From: G963662905 sp965230045
GTDB lineage: Bacteria > Bacteroidota > Bacteroidia > Bacteroidales > WRLA01
Assembly: GCA_965230045.1 (NCBI GenBank)
Contig: OZ245940.1
Span: 620,001-684,000, forward strand
Length of the DNA stretch: 64,000 nt
Direction: 5' to 3'
Shown: positions 52,508 to 61,042 of the stretch, in pieces
How positions within the stretch are numbered: position 1 is the first letter of the stretch
How the letters are laid out: every line of letters begins with the position of its first letter
Notes under the pieces: generated by a model
The model's input: the letters and a program-made list of their open reading frames with translations, nothing else
Databases searched by the model: none
Told to the model about the DNA's origin: nothing
Translations under genes and position numbers: made by a program

Positions 52508-52915
52508 ATGAAAAAGATTTTTTTGATTTTTGGTGTGTTTTTGATGTACACATTAAGTGGGTGGGCGCAAACGGGCGACGTGAGTGTTCATCAGGATGGT
52601 CGTATTGACTCTCTTTCAGCAGCAAAACTGCAAATTAGCATGTTAAATCCGGGCATCGAAGGTTATCGGATTCAGATTTTTTTTGAATCAGGAAATAATT
52701 CAAAAAGTTTGGCCAATGAAACACGCGATGCTTTTTTGGAGCTCTTTGATGATATCAACGCATATGTATTGTTTAATGAGCCATACTATAAGGTGCGTGT
52801 GGGGGATTTTAGAAGCCGGATTGACGCAGAAGGAACATTGGAATTGATTAGCCGGGAATATCCCAACGCATTCATAGTTCCGGATTTTATTCATTTACCG
52901 AAACTTAAACCATGA
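52508..52915 (+). CDS. Exported SPOR-domain protein
   Basis: A 135-aa protein with a signal peptide (about 1-21, YTLSGWAQ) and a single SPOR domain at about 50-130 (GYRIQIFFESGNNSKSLANETRDAF, YYKVRVGDFRSRIDAEGTLELI). SPOR domains bind denuded glycan strands of peptidoglycan at division or remodelling sites. I use ATG 52508; an in-frame TTG four codons upstream adds nothing family-like. It sits between two cytoplasmic stress-protein genes, 106 bp after the first and 35 bp before the second, so at least the second Usp gene is co-transcribed with it. Confidence 0.85.
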   Translation: MKKIFLIFGVFLMYTLSGWAQTGDVSVHQDGRIDSLSAAKLQISMLNPGIEGYRIQIFFESGNNSKSLANETRDAFLELFDDINAYVLFNEPYYKVRVGDFRSRIDAEGTLELISREYPNAFIVPDFIHLPKLKP

Positions 52916-52950
52916 TGTAGCGTATAACCATCAAATTAAGCCATAGCACC

Positions 52951-53799
52951 ATGAAAAAAGACATTATTGTTGGGATTGATTTTTCTACCTGTTCAGTAAA
53001 TGCTTTGAGGCATGCCATTTCTATTGCATCAAAAACCGAATCCAATATTAAAATGGTTTGGGTAAAACGTCCGGACTTTGCCAAGGAAGTTATTTATAAA
53101 TACCAAAATGTTGAGGAAGAAATCATGGATTTATTTCATGAGCTGAAGCAGGATTTTGCGGCTGACCTTCCGGATGAGCGCATTACTTGCACAATCAGGG
53201 AAGGAAAGGTATATGAAGAGATTGTACATTATGCCCAAGAAGAAGATGCAAGTATGATCGCTGTTGGAACGCATGGGGCTTCGGGTTTTGAAGAATTTTG
53301 GATGGGCAGCAATGCCTATAAAATTGTTTCTGCTGCTGCATGCCCTGTGCTCTCAATTCGTGAAAGCAGTACTTTTGCCACACCGCTTCGAAGAATTGTT
53401 GTCCCTATCGACAGCACACTTTCTACACGGCAAAAAGTTCCGTACGCCGTTCAGTTTGCACGAATTTTTAATGCCGAAATCCATATACTGGCGCTCTACT
53501 ATACAACTGTAAAAGCAGTTCAGGAAGATGTGTTGAACTATAGCAAACAGGTTGCTGAATATCTTGAAGATCAAAAAATAAACTTTGTCCTCAAGTCGGT
53601 TGACACGAAAAATGTTACGACCAGTACCCTTGATTATGCGCAGGAAATCGATGCTAACCTTATTGTGATAATGACAGAACAAATTACAACAACATCCAAC
53701 CTTTGGTTAGGGCCCTACGCACAGCAGATGGTGCACCGCTCGTCTATTCCGGTTTTGAGTGTGCATCCGAAAGAATATGTACGCACTTACAGTCGATAA
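52951..53799 (+). CDS. Universal stress protein, tandem UspA domains (second)
   Basis: A 282-aa paralogue of the 51577 gene with the same layout. The first UspA domain has the intact nucleotide signature GTHGASGFEEFWMGS; the second lacks it (MTEQITTTSNLWLGPYAQQ). Similar phrasing in both proteins (CPVLSI/CPVISV, the MTEQ block, the final PVLSV) shows a local duplication with the SPOR gene in between. The two may form hetero-dimers. A strong bidirectional terminator follows. Confidence 0.9.
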   Translation: MKKDIIVGIDFSTCSVNALRHAISIASKTESNIKMVWVKRPDFAKEVIYKYQNVEEEIMDLFHELKQDFAADLPDERITCTIREGKVYEEIVHYAQEEDASMIAVGTHGASGFEEFWMGSNAYKIVSAAACPVLSIRESSTFATPLRRIVVPIDSTLSTRQKVPYAVQFARIFNAEIHILALYYTTVKAVQEDVLNYSKQVAEYLEDQKINFVLKSVDTKNVTTSTLDYAQEIDANLIVIMTEQITTTSNLWLGPYAQQMVHRSSIPVLSVHPKEYVRTYSR

Positions 53800-53825
53800 T
53801 ATCGGCTGAAAGCGAAATACAATAT

Positions 53826-53871
53826 AAAAAACCAGAGCTTTTGTTCTAACGAGCAAAAATTCTGGTTTTTT
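53826..53871. terminator. Bidirectional terminator after the second usp gene
   Basis: AAAAAACCAGA (53826-53836) and TCTGGTTTTTT (53861-53871) form a perfect 11-bp outer stem, with a further inner CTTTTG/CAAAAA match. It also serves the minus-strand regulator at 53891. Confidence 0.85.
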
Positions 53872-53890
53872 ATTGCCGGCAAAGATTGGT

Positions 53891-54298
53891 TTAATCTTTG
53901 TTTTCCATTTCAAAAAAGTGATCTATGGTATCAAAGAGGAGGTCTTTTTGAACCGGTTTTGTGATAAATTCATCAGCACCTGAAGATAGTGTTCTTTCTT
54001 TTTCACCGGAATAGGCATAGGCTGTGACAGCAATTATTGTTAAATCAGGGCGTATTTGTTTGATGGCCTGTATGGCTTTTCGCCCATTCATTTTTGGAAG
54101 GTTAATATCCATCAGAACCATGTCAATGCTTTGGTCTTCCCTGCAAATATCAACGGCTTTTTTACCATCATCCGCCCAAAGGCATGTGCCTCCACGCGAT
54201 TCGATTAGGCTTTTCAGATAAATGTAATTGTGTTCCAAATCTTCAGTAATCAGGAAGATCCGGCCTGTCCATTTTTTGATTGTTTGGTTGCTTTCCAT
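53891..54298 (-). CDS. Single-domain response regulator
   Basis: A 135-aa receiver-only protein: acidic pair E19-D20, phosphoacceptor Asp64 (VLMDINLPKMNG), switch Thr in AVTAYA and Lys in FITKP. It lies 75 bp downstream of the ABC-sensor kinase and is its probable phosphate acceptor. Having no output domain, it must act through protein contact or feed a phosphorelay. Confidence 0.87.
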   Translation of the reverse strand: MESNQTIKKWTGRIFLITEDLEHNYIYLKSLIESRGGTCLWADDGKKAVDICREDQSIDMVLMDINLPKMNGRKAIQAIKQIRPDLTIIAVTAYAYSGEKERTLSSGADEFITKPVQKDLLFDTIDHFFEMENKD

Positions 54299-54373
54299 GG
54301 CTCCGGTTTTTATTAATTGCTATTCCTTTGGCAAGATAGGAAAAAACCTTGAATTGGCAAATAAATAAAGCGA

Positions 54374-56251
54374 TTATTCAATATGCGTATTGTTGTCTTT
54401 TGGAATGGCCAGTATAATTGTAAATGTGGATCCTGCACCTTCAAGGCTTTCAATTTGAAGATTCCCTCCCAAAAGCTCCAGATAATCAATAATGGTCGCT
54501 AAACCCAGGCCATAGCTGCTTTGCCCTTTGTTTCCTTTGGTTTGAATGGGTTTTTTGTTAAGGATGCTTTGCTTCATTTCCTCCGACATGCCAATGCCCC
54601 AGTCTCTTACCCAAATTTCAACTCCTCCGGTTTTGGCATTTGCCCCAATTTCAATTTTACCGTTTCTGTAGCTGTATTTCAATGCATTCTGAACCAGATT
54701 GCGTATAATATATTTTAGAATGAACTCATCAGATTTTACCGTGAAATTTTCTTTAATTAAGTTGTGTATCTGTATTTCGTACGGATTGATATTGAAAAGT
54801 GTACGAATATCTGAAATTATATTTTGTAAGTTGAATTCCTTGATTTCGAATTGTACTTCATTTTTAAACCGCATCTTGCCCCAAAAAATCAAATCCTCCA
54901 AAAGATTGAATGTTTTAGTGGAAAGCTTTGCAATCCTGTTGCTCAAATCCGATTTTTCTGCCTCGGATGGAGGATCCATTGTATCGATCATCATTTGGCT
55001 CATGGTCAATATATTGCCCATAGGAGACCTCAGGTCGTGTGCCATTAGGGATAAGAACTGATCTTTGTTGCTGATTATCTTTCTGAGGAATTCCGTCTTT
55101 TCTTCTACTTTCCTTTCTAAAAATGCCTGCCTTTTTCTTTTATACAATAAATTGATAATCAGTATGATAATTATAAGTAAGGCGAGGAACAACAGCAAGA
55201 GGGCCAGCATAAGGTAATCATTTATTTCCCGGTTGATGATCTCGCTTTCAGGAGGAATCTTGCTTAGGGAAATATTGTGTTTTTTTAGTTCAAGATAATC
55301 AAAATAAAATTTATTTTCCACAGTGTCATGGTTGAAATCGGGCGGTACATAGCCTTTGCTCATCATTTGCTTTAGCTTTTGCGCTGCGGCTACTCCCTGT
55401 TGATAGCCCGAAACGATTTTTCCTCCAACAATCCCTTTGTTCAGATAAAAATCCCATGATCCAAAAACAGGCAGTTCTGTTGCGGTCCTGATTTGAGTGA
55501 TGCCATTTCTGTATGAGACAAATTTGCCATTTCTGTCGCGGTTAATGACCAGGATATATATGGCATTATGATCGCTTAAACCACCAATTTCCTGTTCCAG
55601 GCTGTCAATAGAAAAAGACGATAAGAACCTGATATGCTGTTTATGCCTGAATTTCGGAAGGATTTGCTCCAGTTCCTGTTTAATGGCTGTGCCGGTAAGT
55701 GTATTGTCATTAATAATGACAATAGTGTCTTTTTCTGGATAAATTTGGGCAATCAGGTTTAGGTTTGCCAGATGATCGGCCTTTTCATGATATAAAAAGT
55801 AATTTTTGCAATTCTGCAGGAGGTTTGTGTCCGCTTTATTTACACCACAAAACACGATAGGTGTTTCCCCGAAGAGTTTTTTTCCGTGTTGCGCCAAAAA
55901 ATTGTATGCCGCATTATCTGAAGCTATTATGCCTGAATATTCTGATTCTTTGTTTTTGATTTCCAGAAAATGAAGCAGGTTTTGGATGTATGTTCTGCTG
56001 TGGTTTCTTTTGGTGTCCATATACTCAAAAACCAGATTGCAGCGGGGATTTTCATGAAATTCATCTAGAATTCCCCGGGAAATATTATCCGTCCATTCGA
56101 GGCCCTGATGGTAAGAATGAATGATCAGTATGTTTTTTTCACCATCGGCACAGATTTGCCCGTTCCCTGATGCAATGAGCGAAAATAAGTTGTGCATGAG
56201 AAAGACAAGGAGCAGTGAATTCCTTTTTATGTAATCCTTGTGCCTGTACAT
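54374..56251 (-). CDS. Sensor histidine kinase with ABC-type periplasmic binding domain
   Basis: A 625-aa kinase. After a signal/anchor segment (about 8-28) comes a periplasmic ABC-transporter-substrate-binding-like domain (about 35-345; NILIIHSYHQGLEWTDNISRGI, IVFCGVNKADT, PVFGSWDFYLNKGIVGGKIVSGYQQG). A strong membrane helix follows (about 365-390), then a short coiled coil, HisKA with AHDLRSPMGNI, and HATPase with DWGIGM and SYGLGLA. The start at 56251 gives a normal signal peptide; the longer frame to 56362 runs into the repeat region. It probably senses a small periplasmic ligand, and the regulator at 53891 is the likely partner. Confidence 0.85.
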   Translation of the reverse strand: MYRHKDYIKRNSLLLVFLMHNLFSLIASGNGQICADGEKNILIIHSYHQGLEWTDNISRGILDEFHENPRCNLVFEYMDTKRNHSRTYIQNLLHFLEIKNKESEYSGIIASDNAAYNFLAQHGKKLFGETPIVFCGVNKADTNLLQNCKNYFLYHEKADHLANLNLIAQIYPEKDTIVIINDNTLTGTAIKQELEQILPKFRHKQHIRFLSSFSIDSLEQEIGGLSDHNAIYILVINRDRNGKFVSYRNGITQIRTATELPVFGSWDFYLNKGIVGGKIVSGYQQGVAAAQKLKQMMSKGYVPPDFNHDTVENKFYFDYLELKKHNISLSKIPPESEIINREINDYLMLALLLLFLALLIIIILIINLLYKRKRQAFLERKVEEKTEFLRKIISNKDQFLSLMAHDLRSPMGNILTMSQMMIDTMDPPSEAEKSDLSNRIAKLSTKTFNLLEDLIFWGKMRFKNEVQFEIKEFNLQNIISDIRTLFNINPYEIQIHNLIKENFTVKSDEFILKYIIRNLVQNALKYSYRNGKIEIGANAKTGGVEIWVRDWGIGMSEEMKQSILNKKPIQTKGNKGQSSYGLGLATIIDYLELLGGNLQIESLEGAGSTFTIILAIPKDNNTHIE

Positions 56252-56370
56252 AAAACATTTCTTAATGAGAGAAAATAAAATATTAGAAATTTGATTGCTG
56301 AAAAAAATGAGTTTAGTGAGTTTAATCTGCTGCAAATTAGTGAAAACAAACTGGAAAACCAAAAAAAAAT

Positions 56371-56753
56371 GGTTCTACCAGGAATTTCGTGGAAAGACAA
56401 AAGTTAAATTTCCAACAGATTCCTCCAAAGCCTTCCTCATGCTTCGGAAAACTTTGTCGGAATGACGGGTTTTTATGAAGTCAGGAGGCAAATGCGGCTT
56501 GGTCACTGAGCGTCCTGTGGTGAGCGTAGCCGAACCAAGTCGAAGTGCGCCTCATTTGCCTTAAACACTTGTTAAACTGCGTCATTCCGATCGGGACAAA
56601 GCCAAACAAAGTGGTTAAGGCTTTGTCCCGATAGTTATCGGGAGGGAGGAATCTGTTGGAGCTCAGATTTTCCACATAAATATTTTATTAACATATTTCT
56701 AAATGTTTTTAATCTCAAATTTAATGATTACCTACGAAAATCTTTGTAGAACC
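56371..56753. repeat. Nested-palindrome intergenic element, copy C (383 bp)
   Basis: Ends GGTTCTAC (56371-56378) and GTAGAACC (56746-56753). Its flanks run opposite to copy A: the left flank is the reverse complement of copy A's right flank and vice versa. Its 50-bp core (56499-56548) is identical to copy A's core in the same plus-strand orientation, so the core is inverted relative to the flanks. The inner arms are 56486-56498 and 56549-56561, with one mismatch. It fills most of the 493-bp gap before the aldolase gene. Confidence 0.9.
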
Positions 56754-56805
56754 AAAAAAAATTAGAGTTTTGGTGGCTTGTGGCAATACAGGGATTATTG
56801 CATAA

Positions 56806-56837
56806 AAAAAGGGGTCAAAATAAATTAACCCCTTTTT
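56806..56837 (-). terminator. Terminator of the aldolase gene
   Basis: AAAAAGGGGT and ACCCCTTTTT pair around 12 bases, ending in T on the minus strand. Confidence 0.88.
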
Positions 56838-56855
56838 AAAGTATCTGGTATAATA

Positions 56856-57935
56856 TTAGTTCCGGTCTAAAGCGTTCAGGTCGCTGAAAGCCTGCTTAAT
56901 ACGTTCTTTCATGCTGACTTCCATTTCGCGGAGCCATTTGCGTGGGTCATAATACTTTTTATTTGGCTTATCATCTCCTTCCGGATTGCCGATCTGGCCT
57001 TGCATATAGGCTTCGTTTTTCTTATAGAAGTCCATAACGCCTTTCCAGCTTGCCCATTGAGTGTCTGTATCAACATTCATTTTGATAACTCCATAGCCTA
57101 TTGCTTCACGGATTTCTTCCAGGCTGCTTCCTGATCCGCCATGGAAAACAAAGTTGACCGGTTTCTCAGCAGTTTTGAATTTTTCCTGAATGTATTTTTG
57201 GCTATTGTCCAGAATCTTTGGAGTCAGTTTAACATTGCCCGGTTTGTAAACCCCATGCACATTGCCAAAAGATGCGGCAATAGTAAAATGGTCAGAAACG
57301 CTTTTGAGGCGTCCGTAAGCGTAAGCTACTTCTTCGGGTTGGGTATAGAGCAGGGAATTGTCCACTTCACTATTGTCCACGCCATCTTCTTCACCGCCTG
57401 TTACACCAAGTTCAATTTCAAGGGTCATGCCCATTTTATCCATGCGCTTAAGGTATTCTACCGAGATGTCCATGTTTTCTTCAATAGGTTCTTCGGATAA
57501 ATCGAGCATATGTGAGCTAAAAAGAGGCCGTCCAGTTTCTGCAAAGAATTTTTCACCGGCATCGAGCAGGCCACTTACCCAGGGCAGGAGTTTTTTGGCG
57601 CAATGGTCGGTATGCAAAATTACGGCTACTCCGTATGCTTCCGCGAGTTCGTGAACATGTTTTGCTGCCGAAACACCGCCGAGTATCGCAGCGTTTTGGT
57701 TTTCATTGGATAAACCTTTTCCGGCATAAAAGGCAGCACCGCCATTGGAAAGCTGAATAATAATCGGGCTGTTCACCTCTTTTGCAGCTTCCATTGCGGC
57801 ATTTACTGAATCCGTTCCCACACAGTTGATTGCCGGAAGGGCAAACTGCTGTTCCCTGGCAATGCGAAACACTTCGCTTACCTCATCACCGGCCAGTACA
57901 CCGGGTTTTACTTTATCAAAAATTTTTTCTGCCAT
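56856..57935 (-). CDS. fbaA: Fructose-bisphosphate aldolase, class II
   Basis: Zinc-dependent reversible cleavage of fructose-1,6-bisphosphate to DHAP and glyceraldehyde-3-phosphate. The 359-aa length equals E. coli FbaA (class IIa). HTDHCAKK carries Asp110 (catalytic) and His111 (zinc). ELGVTGGEEDGVDN, NVHGVYKPG and FHGGSGSS supply further zinc and phosphate ligands. It works in glycolysis and gluconeogenesis, fitting the PEP carboxykinase nearby. A TAACTTTG box (57959-57966, minus strand) is a likely -7 element. Confidence 0.96.
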   Translation of the reverse strand: MAEKIFDKVKPGVLAGDEVSEVFRIAREQQFALPAINCVGTDSVNAAMEAAKEVNSPIIIQLSNGGAAFYAGKGLSNENQNAAILGGVSAAKHVHELAEAYGVAVILHTDHCAKKLLPWVSGLLDAGEKFFAETGRPLFSSHMLDLSEEPIEENMDISVEYLKRMDKMGMTLEIELGVTGGEEDGVDNSEVDNSLLYTQPEEVAYAYGRLKSVSDHFTIAASFGNVHGVYKPGNVKLTPKILDNSQKYIQEKFKTAEKPVNFVFHGGSGSSLEEIREAIGYGVIKMNVDTDTQWASWKGVMDFYKKNEAYMQGQIGNPEGDDKPNKKYYDPRKWLREMEVSMKERIKQAFSDLNALDRN

Positions 57936-57958
57936 AATTGATTTATTAAAATTCGATT

Positions 57959-57966
57959 CAAAGTTA
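57959..57966 (-). promoter_or_regulatory. Putative -7 box (TAACTTTG) of fbaA
   Basis: A TAnnTTTG match 23 bases before the start codon; a -33 element at normal spacing is not seen. Confidence 0.45.
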
Positions 57967-58056
57967 ACGATTTCATTTTATTTTGGAAACGCATCACAAA
58001 AAATTAATGACTGAATCCAATGAAGATCAGCGCCAACAGAAGAAGCTAAACTTAAA

Positions 58057-58090
58057 AAAAACGCAACAGGCCAATGGCTGTTGCGTTTTT
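58057..58090 (-). terminator. Terminator of malate dehydrogenase
   Basis: AAAAACGCAACAG and CTGTTGCGTTTTT form a perfect 13-bp stem around 8 bases, 19 bp after the mdh stop codon. Confidence 0.92.
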
Positions 58091-58109
58091 GGGGCCATAT
58101 TCAGTTTTT

Positions 58110-59060
58110 CTATTCATCGTCAGGAATGATATTCATATCATCAAGCACGCCCATGACTTTTTTCACGGATGCCGCTGAGTCATTAAGAAGTTTTTGTTCG
58201 TCTTTATTAAGATGGATCTGGACAATTTCTTCAATGCCATTATGACCAAGTTTTACCGGAACGCCTAGATAAATATCTTTAAGATTGTATTCTCCGTTCA
58301 GGTATGCACATACCGGGAAAATCCGCTGTTGGTCATCCACAATAGCTTCAACCATTTGTGCGGCTGCTGCGCCCGGGGCGTACCATGCCGATGTGCCCAT
58401 CAGATTAACAAGTTCTCCGCCTCCTTTTTTGGTGCGTTCAACAATTTTATTGATTTCGGTTTCGCCGAGGAGTTCTGTTACAGGAATACCATTAATGGAT
58501 GTATAACGTGGCAGCGGAACCATAGTATCGCCATGACCGCCAAGAAGCAATGCGTGAATGTCTTTTGGTGAAACATTCAGGGCTTCGGCAATAAAAGCAC
58601 GATAACGTCCGGTGTCCAGGATGCCGGCCATGCCAAATACTTTGTTTGGTGATTTTTTTGCTGCTTTAAAAGCGGCATAGGTCATTACATCAAGAGGGTT
58701 GGATACAACAATAATAATTGCTTCCGGAGAATATTTAACCGCTTTTTCGGTAACATCTTTTACGATTGCTGCATTCGTTTTGATCAGGTCATCGCGCGAC
58801 ATGCCCGGTTTGCGTGGCAGGCCGGAGGTAATTACAATAATACCTGAACCCTTGGTTTTCAGATAATCATTGGTAACCCCTGTAATACGTGAATTGAAGT
58901 GATTGATTGAACTGGTCTGCCAGATGTCGAGTGCTTTGCCTTCTGCCAGACCTTCTTTGATGTCGAGCAAAACCACTTCTTTTGCAAGATCCATTTGGGC
59001 AATAACATTGGCACAGGTTGCTCCCACATTTCCTGCTCCAATAACTGTAATTTTCTTCAT
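58110..59060 (-). CDS. mdh: Malate dehydrogenase
   Basis: NAD-dependent interconversion of malate and oxaloacetate. The 316-aa protein is of the LDH-like MDH group: GAGNVG dinucleotide loop (8-13), Asp33 for NAD specificity, substrate-discriminating Arg83 and Arg89 (LPRKPGMSR), Arg152 and catalytic His176 (GGHGDTMVP). Arg83 in the specificity loop marks malate rather than lactate. With PckA and MaeB it can carry carbon from PEP through oxaloacetate to malate, as in succinate-forming anaerobes, or the reverse. Its own terminator separates it from fbaA. Confidence 0.95.
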   Translation of the reverse strand: MKKITVIGAGNVGATCANVIAQMDLAKEVVLLDIKEGLAEGKALDIWQTSSINHFNSRITGVTNDYLKTKGSGIIVITSGLPRKPGMSRDDLIKTNAAIVKDVTEKAVKYSPEAIIIVVSNPLDVMTYAAFKAAKKSPNKVFGMAGILDTGRYRAFIAEALNVSPKDIHALLLGGHGDTMVPLPRYTSINGIPVTELLGETEINKIVERTKKGGGELVNLMGTSAWYAPGAAAAQMVEAIVDDQQRIFPVCAYLNGEYNLKDIYLGVPVKLGHNGIEEIVQIHLNKDEQKLLNDSAASVKKVMGVLDDMNIIPDDE

Positions 59061-59128
59061 AAGTTAAATTGTTTGGTGTGTTTAAATAACATTTGTTGTG
59101 TATGTGTGTTTAGTGTGTTTCAAAAAAA

Positions 59129-59167
59129 AGCCGGGTTTTCATCCCTTCTGAACGATAAAACCCGGCT
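59129..59167 (-). terminator. Terminator of pckA
   Basis: AGCCGGGTTTT and AAAACCCGGCT form an 11-bp stem around 17 bases, followed by a T run on the minus strand. Confidence 0.9.
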
Positions 59168-59204
59168 ATAATTGTTGGCAGATGCCAAAAAGTACTGTCT
59201 TAAA

Positions 59205-60842
59205 TTAAATTTGCGGCCCCGCAGCAATTAATCGTTTGCCCTCTTCATTATCAGTAAAGCTGTTGAAGTTCGCAATAAATTTTTCCGCCAGGTTTTTAGC
59301 AGCTTCATCCCATGCTTCGGGACTTGGCCATAGGTTGCGCTGGCAAAGAATTTTTGAATCTACGCCCGGAACTGCTTTTGGAATGGCCAGGTTAAAGATT
59401 GGGCTGTTAACGTATTCTGCATTGTCCAGTGTGCCGTCAAGGATTGCATCAATAATTTTTCGTGTCGAAGGCAGGTCAATGCGGTTTCCTGTTCCGTATG
59501 CTCCGCCGATCCAGCCGGTATTGACCAGATAAGCATTGGCTCCGTGCTCTTCCATTTTGCGGATGAGTTCCTGAGCGTAAACAGTAGGGTGCAGTAACAG
59601 GAATGCGGCGCCAAAACACGCGGAGAATGAAGGCAGTGGCTCAGTAATTCCGCGTTCTGTTCCGGCTACTTTGGCGGTATACCCGCTGAGGAAATGGTAT
59701 TTCGTTTGATCAGGTGTGAGTTTTGATACCGGAGGCAATACTCCAAAAGCATCAGCTGTAAGGAAAATTACCTTTTTGGCATGTCCGGCTTTGGATACCG
59801 GTTTCACGATATTGTCGATATGGTAAATCGGATAGGAAACACGGGTGTTTTCCGTTTTACTGTTATCGTCAAAATCAATTTTTCCTGTTCCTTTGTCGTA
59901 GCCTACATTTTCGAGCAGTGCATCGCGACGGATTGCATGATAGATGTCCGGTTCTTTTTCCTCACTGAGATGGATAGTTTTTGCGTAGCAGCCTCCTTCA
60001 AAGTTGAATACGCCGTCATCATCCCAGCCGTGCTCGTCGTCTCCGATCAAAGCGCGTTTCGGATCGGCAGAGAGTGTGGTTTTTCCGGTGCCTGATAGTC
60101 CGAAGAAAATAGCTACATCGCCTTCTTTGCCAACATTTGCTGAACAGTGCATGGCAGCAATTTTGCGTAAAGGCAGGAAGTAGTTCATCATGGAGAAGAA
60201 GCCTTTTTTGATTTCACCTCCGTACCAGCTTCCGCCAACTACGGACAGGCCTTCCTTGATATTAAAAACGGCATAAACCTCACTGTGCAGTCCGTGGCGT
60301 TCCCAGTCCTTGTTCGTTGTGCGGCATGCGTTTAACATGACAAAGTCGGGTTTGAAATTTTCCAGTTCTTCATCGCTGGGGCGGATGAACATATTTTTCA
60401 CAAAATGTGCCATCCAAGCAATTTCTGTTACCACACGGATGCGCAGGCGGGAATCTTCATTGGCTCCTGCATAACCGTCCTGTACATAAAGTTTCTTGCC
60501 GTTCAGTTGTTTTGAGCTATTGTCGTAAAGTTCTTTCCATACGGCTTCGCTGATCGGTTTATTGTCAGAACCCTTGCGTTCAGGACTTGCCCACCATACA
60601 TTGTCTCTCGAAACTTCTTCGTCAACAATGTATTTGTCTTTGGGTGAACGCCCTGTAAAAATGCCTGTATCAACAGCAACAGCGCCTGTGTCCGTAACAA
60701 ATCCTTTGGCAAATCCTTCATTGGATGGATCTGTTTCATGTTCGAAAAGCTCGTCGTAGCTTAAGTTGTAGTGTAATTCCTTGTATTCCTTAATGCCATA
60801 GGAAACTAGGTCGGCTTTTAATTTTGTTAAATCTTTTGCCAT
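59205..60842 (-). CDS. pckA: Phosphoenolpyruvate carboxykinase (ATP)
   Basis: Reversible conversion of oxaloacetate and ATP to PEP, ADP and CO2. In succinate-producing anaerobes it usually runs towards oxaloacetate and conserves ATP. The 545-aa protein has all family marks: Arg64 in TGRSPKDKY (substrate), Walker A GLSGTGKTT (248-256), the metal-binding kinase-2 region GDDEHGWDDDG (Asp268/269) and EGGCYAK. The gene has its own -7 box and terminator. Confidence 0.96.
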   Translation of the reverse strand: MAKDLTKLKADLVSYGIKEYKELHYNLSYDELFEHETDPSNEGFAKGFVTDTGAVAVDTGIFTGRSPKDKYIVDEEVSRDNVWWASPERKGSDNKPISEAVWKELYDNSSKQLNGKKLYVQDGYAGANEDSRLRIRVVTEIAWMAHFVKNMFIRPSDEELENFKPDFVMLNACRTTNKDWERHGLHSEVYAVFNIKEGLSVVGGSWYGGEIKKGFFSMMNYFLPLRKIAAMHCSANVGKEGDVAIFFGLSGTGKTTLSADPKRALIGDDEHGWDDDGVFNFEGGCYAKTIHLSEEKEPDIYHAIRRDALLENVGYDKGTGKIDFDDNSKTENTRVSYPIYHIDNIVKPVSKAGHAKKVIFLTADAFGVLPPVSKLTPDQTKYHFLSGYTAKVAGTERGITEPLPSFSACFGAAFLLLHPTVYAQELIRKMEEHGANAYLVNTGWIGGAYGTGNRIDLPSTRKIIDAILDGTLDNAEYVNSPIFNLAIPKAVPGVDSKILCQRNLWPSPEAWDEAAKNLAEKFIANFNSFTDNEEGKRLIAAGPQI

Positions 60843-60885
60843 AATGATGGTTTTAATGCTTTGAGTTGAGTTTTATTTATAGTGA

Positions 60886-60893
60886 CAAATATA
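60886..60893 (-). promoter_or_regulatory. Putative -7 box (TATATTTG) of pckA
   Basis: A perfect TAnnTTTG match 43 bases before the pckA ATG on the minus strand; no -33 TTG at normal distance. Confidence 0.45.
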
Positions 60894-61008
60894 CATATTT
60901 AATTGGATCAGATTGTAAATTCATTAAGAAATCAACTTTTTGACCCCATGCCTTGGTAAAAGTAGAAAAATATGTTAATTAATGTTTTCAAAAATATATA
61001 TTATAACA

Positions 61009-61038
61009 AAAACCGGGCTGTATTAACAGCCCGGTTTT
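61009..61038 (-). terminator. Terminator of maeB
   Basis: AAAACCGGGCTG and CAGCCCGGTTTT form a perfect 12-bp stem around TATTAA, 4 bp beyond the stop codon. Confidence 0.93.
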
Positions 61039-61042
61039 CTGT

